Shown in pieces: positions 16,401 to 31,400 of a stretch of 64,000 nt of DNA; position 1 is the stretch's first letter; each line of letters starts with the position of its first letter. Both the position numbers and the translations under genes were made by a program. Below the pieces are notes generated by a model. It was not told the origin of the DNA, searched no databases, and was given only the letters and a program-made list of their open reading frames with translations. The stretch is from Haliclona indistincta. Lineage: Eukaryota > Porifera > Demospongiae > Haplosclerida > Chalinidae. The stretch spans positions 4,769,754 to 4,833,753 of the forward strand of contig OZ024792.1 of assembly GCA_964017065.1 (NCBI GenBank). The letters are read 5' to 3'.

Positions 16401-19400
16401 CATGGACCAGGGAGTTGTAAAGCTTTCTTTCTCTGAAGCTGTAGATATCTCAACATTTAATTTCTCGGCTATTCGCTTGCAGACATTCTTTGCTCAGCCA
16501 TACAGCTATGTTGATTTGACAAACGGAACTTTGATTTCAGAGACCAACGGTGTTGATGTGGAATTCATGATTGGACAGGAAGATCTCTATGCAGTCCAAG
16601 CCTCCACTAATCTGTGTTCCACTAGAGGTACTTGCTATATCACTGTACGCTCTGGACTTGTCCGAGATGTAGCTGGAAATGAACTTGTTCCTGTCAATGA
16701 TGGACCACCTGGCCTTGTTTCAACTATCTTCACAGCTGATACCTCTTCACCAGAACTGCTCACCTTCTCTCTTGATCTTGACTCAGACCAACTACTCCTC
16801 ACATTCAGTGAAGTGGTTGATCCGTCTACCTTCTCTGCCAACAAATTCACTCTGCAAAGTACTGAAGATTTGGAAGACAATGGAACAACAATTGTAATCC
16901 TTTCTTCAAGCACAGCTTCAGAAGACAAATTGAATGTTCTCAACATCACACTCTCTCGAGATGACATAGAAGATGTCAAGTCATCTATGTATGCATCGTC
17001 GGTTAACAACACCTTCGTAACCATTGGCGACAATGCAGTTGCTAATACAGCATTTACACCAATCTATGTCGAACCGATTAATTCTTCTGTGGCTGTGCAA
17101 GCTCAAGAAATAGTGCAAGACAGTACTCCTCCAAGATTGGAGTCCTTCATTCTCAACATCAATACAAGGCGTCTTGCAGTCACCTTCTCTGAGCCTGTGC
17201 TCTACAATTCATTCGACTTTAGCCGATTCTCCATAAAATCTGATCCTAATGCATCTGATGCCTTTACTCTTACTGGTGGAACCGTTGACCAGATTGAGGA
17301 TCAAATTGGTTCAAGTTATCTCACAATCAATTTGGTTCTTCCCGATATCCAGTACCTGAAGTTCAATACATCCATAGGAACAGTGGTTTCAAACACATTC
17401 CTTCAGCTACAAGATATGGCTGTCAACGACACTAGTAACAATGCTATTCTTGCAACATCACCTGCACCTGCCTCCAATGTTGTTCTTGATATGACGCCAG
17501 CAACTTTGATGGAGTTCACGTTCGACACAAACACTGGACAAGTAAACCTGACCTTCAGTGACGTTATCTCGATAGACACTTTTGATATCACTGCTCTGAC
17601 ATTCCAAGATGATGAAACAGCTTCACCAGACAGGTCATTCACGCCGACAGTAGCCATGAATGTAACCACCTATGACAGCTACACTGTGGTTGTGATTCTT
17701 GACGCTGTCGACCTGATCGAGCTCAAGAGCATTGAAGGTGTGGGAACGGACAGGAATGACACGTTCTTGATCATTGGAGCTCATGCCATTGATGATCACA
17801 ACAGCAGAGACATCACTGCTATAACTGATGGTAACGCCATCCAGGCTACTGTCGTCATTGAGGATAACACTCCTCCTGAAGTCAGCAGGTTTGATTTCGA
17901 CCTTGACAATGGAGTTTTGAGCATCACGTTCACTGACGGTCTGAAACTGGACACCTTCAATACAACAGAGATCACATTCCAGAGTGGAATGGTGCTTACA
18001 GGCATGAATGACTCATTCACTCTCACTGGTGGTGAAGTCCAACGATCATCTGACAACCCTCTAGCATACCTAGTCACTGTGACCAACGATGATCTGAATG
18101 AGATCAAGATCAACACCATGTTGGCTACCTCGTCACACAACACATGGCTGTCACTCACATCTGAAGCGGCAGAAGATGCTGCCTCTAACGCTCTAGTACC
18201 AGTTCTCAACAGCTCAGCCATTCAAGTGAGCATCTTCACAAATGACACCACAGGTCCTCAACTCCTTCAGTACAGTCTAAACCTCGACACAGGCAGACTA
18301 GTCCTTAACTTCTCTGAAACAATCAGACTATCATCGTACATAGCATCGGGCATAACCTTCCAGAACATGCAAATGCTTGGTGATGTAACATCAAACCACA
18401 CTCTTTCAAGTGGTATGGTACTTGGCACTAATGGTCCAATTGTCACTGTTATGCTTTCACCAAATGATCTGAACTCTCTCAAATCTCAGTTCAATCTAGC
18501 TACAGGACTGTCTAATACCTATTTGGTTCTGGACTCGACTGCATTCACGGACATGAGTATGAATTCAGTAGATAGTATTAGTCGCGAGAATGCTCGGCAA
18601 GTGTCAGCTGTGACTCCTGATAACACTGACCCACAACTTGAATCATTCATTGTAGACATGAACCAAGGTCTACTCAACCTCTCTTTCTCTGAATATGTCG
18701 ATCCCACTACATTCATGGCAGCAGAGCTACAGCTTAAGAACGTTTCCAACGGAACAGGAGCTAACGTCTTCCTCACTGGTGGTACTGCTGAAAGTAACCT
18801 AGAGGTGCTAACCATTCGCTTAGACGACCAGGACCTCTATAGTCTCCAGAGACTCACCCAACTATCCACAGCCAGCTCCAACACATTCATATCTCTTACC
18901 ACTGCCTTCATCCGGGATGCATCAGGAAACGAAGTGGTTGAAATCATGACAAACTCATCGCTAATGGCTGATGATGTAGTCTCAGATACCACACCCCCAG
19001 TTCTTACTAACTTTACTCTTGATCTTGACGCCAATGAACTGACGCTAACTTTCGATGAAGTGATCAATGTTGACAGTGTGATGATTCCTGGAATCACGTT
19101 GCAAAATGCTTCAATCGATACTAACACATCTCTGACCTTGAGTACTTCTAATGTCACCAGTACCGATGACTACATAGTGGTCATCAGTCTTAGTGACTCT
19201 GACAAAGAAGGAATAGATCTGGACTACGATCTTGCAACCAATGTTAACAACACTTTCGTCACTATTGCTCCCGGAGCCTTACAAGATATGAATTCCAACT
19301 CTATCCTTGCTGAAGACGAAGCTCTAGGTGCAACTCAGTTCGTACCAGACACCTCAGGTCCAGCTATTAGGTCATTTACTGTAAGTCTTGATACTGGAGT

Positions 19401-22400
19401 TCTTAGCTTGACGTTCAATGAAGCAGTGCTGCCTTCGACATTCAATGTCACACAAATAACTATCAGTGCTGGCATGACAGGAACCAGCATAATCAATTTC
19501 ATGTACACATTCGAGTTCACAGAGAGACCAACTGGTGAACCACGAGCAGCCATCAATATCACACTGGACAATGAAGACTTAAACATGCTCAAATCTTCAC
19601 CGACCATTGCATCAAATGGATCTACACTTTACATCACTTACACTGCCAACACTGTTGAAGACATCTACAACAACAAAGGACCAGCTTTGGACATGCTTCC
19701 TGCTGATTTTGTACTGCTGGATGTGACCGGACCAGCTGTAGAGAACTTTGATCTGGACATAGACAGCAGTACTCTTGTTCTAAGTTTCTCAGAGACTGTG
19801 AACATGTCCACGTTTGACCTCTCCCAGATTACCATCCAAAACAACGAGGTACCAGCAAGCTCTGTACAGCTATCAACTCCAGCTTCCCCGCCGATAGTCA
19901 TGAACCTAGCCAACGTTATCATTGTCCTCTCACGAGAAGACATCAACAAGCTGAAGGCACTGCAGGACCTAGCTTTTGACGAGAATAGTACATATATCAA
20001 TGTCACTACCTCTCTTGTTATGGATATCAGGGGAAACAACAACCGGCTTATCCCAAGCCCGCTACGTGTAAACAACTACACTGCAGATTCTGAACCACTG
20101 GAATTCTTACGTTTTGACCTCAACCTCACATCTAACACACTGTCGCTGTACTTCGAAGAGCCAGTTGACATCAGCACTTTCAACATCAGTGAAATCACTC
20201 TGCTCGATATAGCGAACACTTCACTCACGTTCGAGTTGACATCAGCTGTTCTACCATCAGAGAACACAGCTGATGTTGTGATTCAGTTGTCTCAAGATGA
20301 CGTCAACGTTCTGAACACTTTACCAATTTGCACAGAAATGAGCGACTGCTACTTAAATTTCACTACACCACTCGCTGAAGACACTGTAGGCAATCCTCTT
20401 CAGCTACCAGCTCTTCTACCAGTTATTGCCGATTCATTCTATTCTGACACTATCTCACCCAGAGTGGTTGACTTTTCCCTCATGGATCTAGATGAAGGTC
20501 TCCTTGGTATCCGATTCTCTGAAACAGTCGTGGCTAGTTCTGTAAATGTTACTGCTATTCGGTTAACCGACTGGTTTACTGAAGGTCCCAGAGATGTCAT
20601 CATCTCTCTCACGGGCGGTGAAGTAATCTCTCCTAGCGGCCCTAATCTCACCATCCGGCTCACCCAGACAGATTTGAACACCATTAAGTACAATGTTGGT
20701 GATCTTTGCATTGACCAACAGTCTTGTTGGTTGAGAGTATCGTCATCATTCGTCACAGACGCATTTGAGAACTCTGTCACAGCTCTTGTCGATAGTGTAT
20801 TCGATCCTCAAGAGTACCCAACTGTCTATACACCCGATACAACGCCACCTGTTCTCACTAACTTCTCACTGGACATGAACAGCACGATCCTGTCTCTAAC
20901 ATTCGATGAGGTCATTGATCATCTCTACTTCAATCCTGACAGAGCTGGTATACAGAGCGGCTTCAATGGCACATCTCTTGTCAGTCTCACAGGAGGAACA
21001 GCACAGACCTCTGGTCTCAACACCACACTTACATTCGTTTTGGATCCGGCTGATGTCATCAACCTACAGGCTAATCTTGATGTAGCGACTGAAGTGAACA
21101 CCACTTGGCTAGTATTTGCTCAAGAATTCATAGCAGATGTGTATGGGAACATGATTGATCCTGCTGTGAATGATAGCTCAGCAATTGAAGCTACTGAATA
21201 CACAGCTGACATGATCCGTCCAACAGTTGTAACATTCACTGAGCTGTCCTTACAAGAGAACACTCTCACTGTTATATTCTCTGAACCCATCCTCCCGGAC
21301 TCTTACATTCCTTCCAAGTTCACTATTAGGTCATCTGCTTATGGCGGTGAAACTCATCGGTTTACAGCTGGTGTTCCAAGACTAGATCCATCCAATCCAT
21401 CAGCTCTAGTGGTTACACTTGCTGATTTTGATGTCACTGAGATCAAGCGTAATGCTGTACTTGGCTCTGATGAAAGTACTACCTTTATTGAAATTGAGGA
21501 CGGTGCTGTTACTGACACAACTGACAATCTTGTTGTTGGAACTAGGAACACATCTGGTGATCCTGTAGCAATTTCTGTTGTCACTTACATCAGAGACAAT
21601 ATTCCACCAACACTGCTAGAGTTCTCATTTGACTTAAACAATGGAGACATTGTTTTGACATTTGATGATGTCATAGTCCCTACTACCTTCATTGCCAACG
21701 CTATTACTCTCTTGGAGACTGATGATGGATCATCCCTACCAGCCAACCAGTTCACTCTTACTGAAGGAACAACGGTCAGTCCTAATGGCTTCACTGTTGA
21801 GTTCACTTTGGTGAAATCAGACTTGGATACCATCAAAATGAGGGATATGCTAGCCACTAGCATTGACAATACCTTTATGAGAGTTACTGCTTTAATAGTT
21901 ACCCAACCAGGAGGCCTAGGCGCCACTCCAGTTACTGTACAAGCAGGCAACTTCACTTTCGACACAACACCTCCTGAGTTGCTGAACTTCACCTATAATG
22001 CCGACATGGGAGCATTGTCTCTGCTATTCTCTGAGACTGTCAATGTGAGCTCATTAGATCCTACTGGCATCACACTGGTCAATGATGACAGCTCACAGAT
22101 GTACACTCTCACTGGTGGATATGCTATACCTAATGTCTCAGCCGTCAACTTTGAACTGTACTTGTCTATGGTAGACCTCCATGCTGTTCAAGAGCTAACC
22201 AATCTGGCTACAACCATCAGTAACACTAGATTAGCTATTGATGATATCACCATCATGGACATGGCTAATAATTCCGTAGTGGAAATACCTCTGGCTTCTT
22301 CCCTACCTGCCATCAATCATGTACAAGATATGACAAATCCAAGAATTGAGTACTTCACATTCGATCTGAATGAAGGACTCATTTTACTGACTTTCAATGA

Positions 22401-25400
22401 AGCAGTGAATGTGTCGTCACTCAACGTGTCAGCGTTTGGTTTCACCAATGCTAACAATACCAACACTTACACCTTCACTGAAGGCACTGCTTCAGTCAAT
22501 GACACAGATCTTGGCATGAATATAGGACCAGCAAATCATGATGTGGTTGTTAGACTGGTTCTCTCAGATACAGACCTAAACCAAGTCAAAGCAATGACCA
22601 ATCTAGCAACAATGCAGTTGGACACTCGACTATTCTATCACATGGCAGCTATCTCAGATGCTGCTGGCAACCCAATCGATCAGCGACCTATGTCCACTGC
22701 TCTAATAGCAATGAACTTCACCGGTGATGATACTGAACCTGAGCTGCTATCCTTCAACTTCAGCTTGAACACTGGTGTAGTTTCTCTGAACTTCAGTGAA
22801 ACTGTTGATGCCGAATCTATTGATTTCTCGTCTTTCACTATCATTGACTCACCCATCAACACCACCTTCACTCGTACGTTGACCGGTGGTACACTACTCT
22901 CATCGGATGGCACTCTCATTGAGTTCACACTGGCACCAGATGATCTCAACTTGTTGAAGATAGTTCCAGGCGTCGCTACAAGTGCTAGTAACACGTACTT
23001 GTTCATCGATTCATCTGCTATTGTAGACAACAGCAACAATACCGTGAAAGAGATCAATCAATCCAGTCCTCTTCAAGCAGCAATGTTCTTTGAAGACGTG
23101 ACATCTCCTGAGATTGTGTCCATAGACTTTGACCTCAACAGTGGAAATCTGACACTGACATTCACTGAATCTGTCTCAGTTTCATCTCTCAACGTGTCAG
23201 CTCTGACACTCACCAATGGAATGCCCGGAGATGCTAACTACACACTGACTGATAATTCCACCTCAACCTCTTCCAATGGTACCATCGTAGTCGTGCAGTT
23301 ATCCCAGACTGATCTCAATGCTATTAAGCGTATCGATAATCTAGCGACACGTCTCAACTCGACCTTTGTCTCTATCACACCATTCTTCATTATGGACACT
23401 AGCTTTAACAACATTCTGCCGATAGCTATTGTCAATGCTTCTGCTGCTTCCAACTTTACTCCAGATTCTACTCCTCCTGAGATACATGCTTTCGACCTAG
23501 AAATGACTGATGGAGTAAGAAGACCTCTTTTGCTCAACATCCAGTTCACTGAAACTATCGACATTGCTAGCGTAAATGTGACCAGATTCCAACTGCAAAG
23601 TGGTCCTGATTCTACTACATCTTTCAAGCAGCAATTGACCGGAGCTATTGATTACTACCTCATTGCAGACGACACTCTCCAGATTCAAGTGCTCATTTCT
23701 GACTATGAAGACATCATAGCATTTGGAAACTTTCTAGTCAGTCCGGAGACATCCTATCTTTCAGCACAGGCAGACACTGTCAGAGACACTAGTATTGCAA
23801 TGCATCCTTTGGCGGAAGTGCCTGAAACAGCAGCAGAAATGGTGCGCTCCTATGGAGTGGACCTTGTTCATCCTACCCTCTCCAGCTTCACCTTTGATCT
23901 TAATTCCGGTCTCCTGAGCTTGACGTGGTCAGAAAATGTTCTTGTGGACACACTCAATGTCACCTTCATCAGGCTGCAAGGTGATACAGAAGCAGGCAGC
24001 AACTACCATCGTCTAAGAGAAGCTGTTGTCAGCTACGGAGCTAACCAAACAGTGACTAATTTGTTGTTATCTGCTACCGATCTTAACATCGTCAAGGCTA
24101 ATACTGATCTAGCAACTGAAGCTAACAACACTTTTATCTCACTGACAGCTGGAGCTGTTCTTGATGTTGCTGAAAACCCATCCGATGAGATTAGCGATTC
24201 TGATGGATTACAATCACTTCTCTTGGGACCAGACACCACTAGACCAGAATTCATCAGTTTTGACTTCATGCTAACAACTGGAGTACTCACTGCATACTTC
24301 TCTGAGTCAGTCAATGCTTCTTCTGTTGATCCAGCCGGCATAATCCTCCAGAATAAGAACCGTCAGTCTACCCAAGAACTTCGTTTGACTGGCGGCAACA
24401 CTACCTCTCCTCACGGAACCTTCATTGAGTGGAAACTCTCCGATTCAGATCTAAATGCACTAAAAGAGCTCTCAGACCTGTATACCAACAGAGACAATGC
24501 CTTCCTATCCATTGCTTCCTATGCCATCACTGATACTAGTGGAAACCCAATCATCACCGTGCCTCCTTCTGCAGCTCTACAAGTGTCTAGCTTCAACAAT
24601 GACACAAAGCCTCCTGTTCTCAATTCGTTCAGTCTCGACTTAGACAGTAGAGAACTGGTGTTGACATTCTCTGAAACAGTCAATGTCTCTACACTGAATG
24701 TGACTGGTCTCTCATTGAGTAATGGAGCTATGGCTGCTGCTTATACTCTACAGACAAGCTATTCCAACACAGGCAACCAGCCTATTGTAACCGTTCGCCT
24801 TTCTGACGAGGACTTCAATGCTATTACGCTAATGGAGATATGTGTCGTAGACACCGAGTGCTTCATAGCTATAAACCAAACCACCATTGAAGACATGTCT
24901 GGACTAAGCGTTGAAGAGGATGACCAAGTCAGCATTGAAGTCCTAATGCTGGATGAAACATCTCCTTCTGCTGTATCATTTGTTGAGTTCAATCTCTTCA
25001 ACGGTTCTCTTCTGATTCAGTTCTCCGAGACTGTTGACGCATCGACATTTAATTCTACAGCTCTCACTTTCCAAACCTTGTACACCACTACTCCGCTGCA
25101 GAGCTACACTCTCACCAGTGACAGCTATACCAACAGCTCTGATGGTACCGAGATCGAAATCTACCTCTCTCACGTAGACTTAGTGGAGATCCAGAAGCAA
25201 CAGGAGTTGTGCAGTAGACAAGGTAACTGTTACATCATCTTTACCGAAGACCTCATCATGGATAAGTCTGGAAACAGTATTGTTGCTGCTGAAGCAGGAA
25301 CAGCTCCTGGCTTCCTAGCTATGAGCTTCATTCCTGACACTCGTCCTCCACAACTGATGAGTTTTGACTTTGACGCTGAATTGGGTCTACTGCTGCTCAA

Positions 25401-28400
25401 CTTTACTGAACCTGTGGACATCAGTGAGTTTGATCCATCTGGTATTCATATACAAGGCTCTGATAACACAACTGAGTATTACACTCTGACTAGTGGAGAT
25501 GCTGATCAAGTTGATACTGATATGATCATTGTTAACCTCACTAGCATTGATTTCAATGCCATCAGAGCTCTACCATATGCTAAGGAATCCAGCAATACAT
25601 ATCTGAGCCTAGACTCATCATCCTTCAGAGATGTGGCTATTACACCTAACCAGGTTGTACCGATTTTGAACACACAAGCTCTCAATGTCCGTAACTACAT
25701 CAGTGATAATATTCCCCCTTCTATTCTAGAATTCACGTTGAACTTGAATCAAGACCAACTGATCATTACATTCACTGAGTCTGTGTTGATTTCTTCACTG
25801 AACACTTCTAGTCTCCAGTTGGCTGGCAACGTTTCAGATCCAGACACTTACATCGATCTAACTGGAGGAATGGTGCAGCCTATTCCTGAAGACTCCTTCC
25901 CCGGAGCTCCAGTTCTTCTCATCAACTTAACCCAGCCTGACATCATTGCTATCAAGACAAGTGGTTTCTTGGGCTTATCCGTTGAAGACACCTTTATCAG
26001 AGGTTTTGACGGCTATGTGAACGACACGTCCATGTCACCATCGGACGAGTCAGACTTCATCCAGGCACAACAAGTTGTGAGAGATACTGTTCCTGTGATG
26101 CTGATGAGCTTTGATCTTGATGTGAACACTGGACTGCTCACTCTCACATTCGATGATGTTGTTGATGCCGAGTCATTTGACGCTAGTGCAGTCACTATCC
26201 AAGATGGTCCCACTGCTAACCTCAGCTATACTCTAACCACCTCAAGCTCTACCAACTCAAGTGACGGCTACGTTATTGCAGTAGACATCGGAGCTGTGGA
26301 CCTGTTCCGCCTCAAGTCCATCTCAGGATTAGCTGTCTCCAGAAACACCAGCTACCTCACTACGCTAGCCTCTACAGTTGATGATCCGTACGGTGTAGAT
26401 GTTATTGCAGTCACTGATGGAAAAGCATATGGAGTGAGCACATTCGTCAACGATAGTCAACCACCATCATTCCTCGGCTTCTCTCTCAACATGAATGTCA
26501 GTGTTCTATCACTTAGTTTCTCTGAGGGAGTTGATCTGTCTACACTACGTACTGACTTCATCACTCTCTTCCCATCAAATGACACCTCTGACAATAGCTC
26601 CTCATTCAGCATCACTTCAGGCTCTTTCTCTCAATCAGCTGACGGCACAATAATCGAAATTGCTCTTAGCACTGATGACATGAATGCTATCAAAGCCAAC
26701 CCAGCACTAGCAACATCCAGCTCTGACACATATCTGCAGATACTCGATGGCAGTGTGAAGGACTTGGTTGGTTATGATTTAGCTGTTACCGAAGACGTTT
26801 TTGCTGTTGACTCCTTCACTCCTGATGAGAATCCACCATTCTTGACTGCTTTTGTTCTTGATCTGAATAGAGGCTTGCTCAATCTCACATTCAGTGAGAC
26901 GATTGACACCGAGTCAGTTGACATCACTGCGTTCACTTTGCAGAACAGGAGAAGAAGGAACAACTTCACCCCATTCCACCGTCTTACCAACAGCATGGTA
27001 CTGACAGATGCTGATCAGCCTGTGATTACAATCGAGCTATCTCCTGACGATCTCAATTCTCTCAAACTTGTGCGTCAGTTAACAATCGATGAAGAGTCTA
27101 CCTATCTGACAGCGGAGTCTACTGCTGCTAACGATACCAGTGACAACCAGGTTGTACCAATCGCTGCTTCTGACGCCACCATTACATCAGGCTTCACAGC
27201 AGACACGACAGAACCTGAACTAATCGCTTTTGAGTTTGACCGCACACCTGGTGTATTCACTCTGACGTTCTCTGAAGTTATTGATTACCAAACACTCTTC
27301 AACTTCACTCAAATCACAATATTGAGCAGCAATACATCAGCCAACCTCTCTTATACACTTGAACAGCAAGGCTCTATTGTACCAGCTGGCCCCGCCTACG
27401 TCCCTGTCTACACCGTTCGACCTACAGTGAGTGACATCAACAACATCAAGGCTATGATCGATCTTGCAATCGACAATGAGACAACTTTCATTGCTGTCAC
27501 TAATGCTACCACTCAAGACTACTCCACAAACAGACTGGTTTCTATTGACAGGGAAGGGGCACTTCGTGTATCTGTCCTCTCTGTGGACTCTACTCCTCCC
27601 ATGCTGAATATGTTCCAACTCGATCTTGACTCTGGTATTATCTATCTGACATTCAGTGAAGTCGTTGAAGCTAACTCACTCAATATAACCCAGGTTGTAT
27701 TGCGTGGTGGTAACTCGACAAGCTTCACAAGTTATGCTCTTACCAACAGCAACGTCTCAGCTGAAAATGATCTTGTTATCACCATCGCCCTAACTGATGA
27801 AGACCTCAATCAGATCAAACTAGACACTGAGCTTGCTACACGACCGAACAACAGCTTTATTGAGCTTATTGGAGGAAGTGTGAGTGATACCAGTGATAAT
27901 GCTATTGAGAGTTTCAGCGAGCCGCAGATGGTTGCTCTGCTAACCCCAGACACCACAAGACCAAGATTATTATCTTACAACATCTCACTAGATGCTGGTC
28001 AGCTATATCTGCTCTTTGATGAAGCAGTGAACTACAGCTCAGTTGACACAACTCTTATCAGTCTGTGGAGCACTTCGTCAGGTATGGGCACAGCCTTCCA
28101 GTTGACTACAGCTAGTGGCAGTGATGGTCCCAATGGTGACTTAATCATTGTGGATATAGGTAGAGATGATTTGGACATTGTCAAGGACTACACAGACTTG
28201 GCTACATCAGTGAATGACACAGTACTAGCACTAGTGCAACCAGCTGTCAGAGACATGAGTGACAATGATGTTGTTAGTGTGTTTAGAGTCTTTGACACGC
28301 GTCCTGTGGCGTTCTTCCCGGACATCACTCAACCAGAACTGGACGACTTCAACTTGGATCTAAATATTGGAACACTGACTCTATCGTTCTCTGAAACAAT

Positions 28401-31400
28401 CAACCCAGCCAATGTCAACATCACCAGTATTGTGCTGCAGAACAGCCCCTCATCATCAACTACAAGCTTCACTGTTACACCAAGCAGCGCATACCAGCGC
28501 ATCGGTCTCTCAACCATTCTAGTCAACCTCAGTCTGTCAGATTTGAATGCCATTAAAGCTGATGATAATCTAGCAACTAGCCCCAACAACACCTTCCTGG
28601 TCATCGATTCACTAGCTGCTGAAGACAGAAACGGCAATGCACTTTCACCTATACTCTCAGACAATTCTAAGCCAGTGACTGAGTTTACTAATGACACTAC
28701 TCTTCCTTACCTTGTCTCATTTGTCATTGACTTTGACAATGGTAACCTGACGCTTTCATTTTCTGAGACCATCAACACAACTTCACTTGATCTCACACAA
28801 GTGACTCTATCTAACAATCCTTCAGCAGGTGTCAGTTACAACTTGACAGGTGGAATGGTAGCTCCAGACTTCACAGACGTTCTTCGTGTCACTTTCTTGA
28901 AGGTCGACAGAGATGAGATCACTCGTCTTCATGTGTGTACAAGACAAGAGGATTGCTTCATCTCATTCCCAAGCCTTCTTGTAGAGGACATGTCTGCTAA
29001 TCCAGTTGAACCCATTGAACTCAACAATCCACAAAATGTCCTCACTTTCATTGCGGATATGTCTTCAACCACACTGGTAGCATTCAGACTATTTGACTTG
29101 AACACCGGCGTCATCAGACTCGAGTTTGAAGAGACCATTGATGTCTCTTCTATCAACCTCACTGCTTTGTCTGTTCAAGATTTCCCCAGCCCTGCAGTAG
29201 CCATAGTCCAACTATCTGGTGGTACCGTGGTTACATCTAACGGCACAATTGTAGAGATCAACGTTACCAATGATGACCTCAACCTTATCAAGGCTCGAAC
29301 CATCCTGTGTACTGACAGAGTAACAAACTGTTTCATACGATTGAAGACCACCTTTGCTAGAGATACTTTCGGCAACTTCATACAACCGATAGTCGACTCT
29401 ATTATGATTCAGCCTAATACCTTCCCTGATATGCTTGTACCGGATACTACTCCTCCAGAGCTTCTAAGCTTTAACCTCAATCTCACATCAGAAGTGTTGA
29501 CCCTGTCTTTCTCTGAGACGGTGGATTACACTAACTTTGAGACCAGGTTCATCACTTTCGTAAATGATCCCGAGAACAGCACTGTTTCTGTAAGCCTCAA
29601 CAACATTGTCGGCGAATCACTCTTCACTCAAGAAAACCTTCCGTATATGCAATTCAGAATTGCTGCAGATGACGTAGATAGACTCCAAGCAGAGACTAGA
29701 GTTGCTACCGACGTTGATGACACTTTCATCATTGTCGATTCATCATTGGTTAGGGACACTAGCAACAATCAGATTGTGCAAATTTTCATCAACGATTCTT
29801 TGGGTGTGACCAACTTCACAGCTGACAGTATTGTACCCATGTTCTTGGGTTTCACACAACTGGACATGGACGAAGGAATCATCACGTTGTCTTTCTCAGA
29901 GCCAATGGAAGCTGAATCCATCATCTTCTCAGCCTTCTCTCTGCACAATGTTGCTACTGGTGATAACGTCTCATTCACTCTAACCGGTGGTTCTACTATG
30001 TATGCAGATGCTGTACGACGATCACTTCAGATTCTACTCAGTCCACAAGACTTGAGATCGGTCAAGCTTCTACAGCAACTAGCAGTAACCCAAGACTCCT
30101 CTTATCTATCATTCGCTGATGGTGCTATCAACGATACTGCACAAAATCCTATCGACGGCATTCTCAGTAGCATGTCTGTGCAAGCAGAAGACTACATCGG
30201 TGATGAAACCAGACCTCTGCTCCTCAACTTCACTCTGGATATGGATGACGGACTTCTAGAACTAACATTCGATGATGTCTTTGATCGCGAGACATTGATG
30301 CCCCAGCACATTACCCTGCAGAGTGAATCAGCTACTGAGCCAAACAGCTCCTACACACTCCAACAAGGATCATCCATCAGTCCTGATGGATTCTCCATCA
30401 CAATCAATCTAGCTAAGATCGACTTGGATGAAATAAAAATGAGAAGTCGACTAGCAACGAGTAGAGAAACAACCTACATCTCCCTCAGCTCACAAATTGG
30501 CAGAGACATTGCCGGCAATCCAGTGACAGCCATAGTCATTGACGAAGCTGTACAGGCACTGAACTTCACTGAAGACACTACCGATCCTTTCCTTGAAAGA
30601 TTCTCTCTCGATTTGAATGTCGAGGTGTCTGGAATCGATCGTGGAACTATCACACTTGTGTTCAGTGAAGCAATCAACGTTACATCCTTGAATCTCAGAG
30701 AACTGACCCTACAGAACACCCAGAATGGCTCTGAATCCTCTGAAATGTACAGACTAACTGGTGGTGACCTCAACCCTCCGGTAACTGGTGTCACCATTGT
30801 CGTAACACTCACCAAGTTCGATACCGATAATCTCAAAGAGCTGACCTTCCTTGGTACTACAGTCAACGATACCTTCATCTCATTCCCTGACACTTTTGTT
30901 GCTGACATGAACAGCAACCCTATCATCCCTATTGATCAGTCCAATGGAACAATGGCTGTTAGTCTTACAGCTGACATTAGTCCACCTGAACTTATCAAGT
31001 TTAGCTTGGATTTGGACGCACCTTGTCTTGAACTCACGTTCTCAGAAACAGTCAACGTTTCCTCTCTTGATCCTACTCGTATCATTCTTCAGAGCTCAGC
31101 CGAAGATCCTCCTCTCTCGTCATTCCAGCTGACTGGAGGAAATGTCACCTCGATCAACGACACTGTTGTCCAAGTGTGTTTCACTCTCTCAGACGCCAAC
31201 AATGCGAAGAGGCGAAGAGAAATAGCTACCTCTCCTATGAACACATTCCTGAGGTTTGAATTTGGCATGGTCTATGACAATGCAGGAAACGCCATACAAG
31301 AGATTGCTCCTTCGTCTGCAGTTCAAATCTTAGTAGACTGCTACACAGAGGATACCACACGACCTCAACTGACTACCTTTGATCTTGACCTCGACTCTGA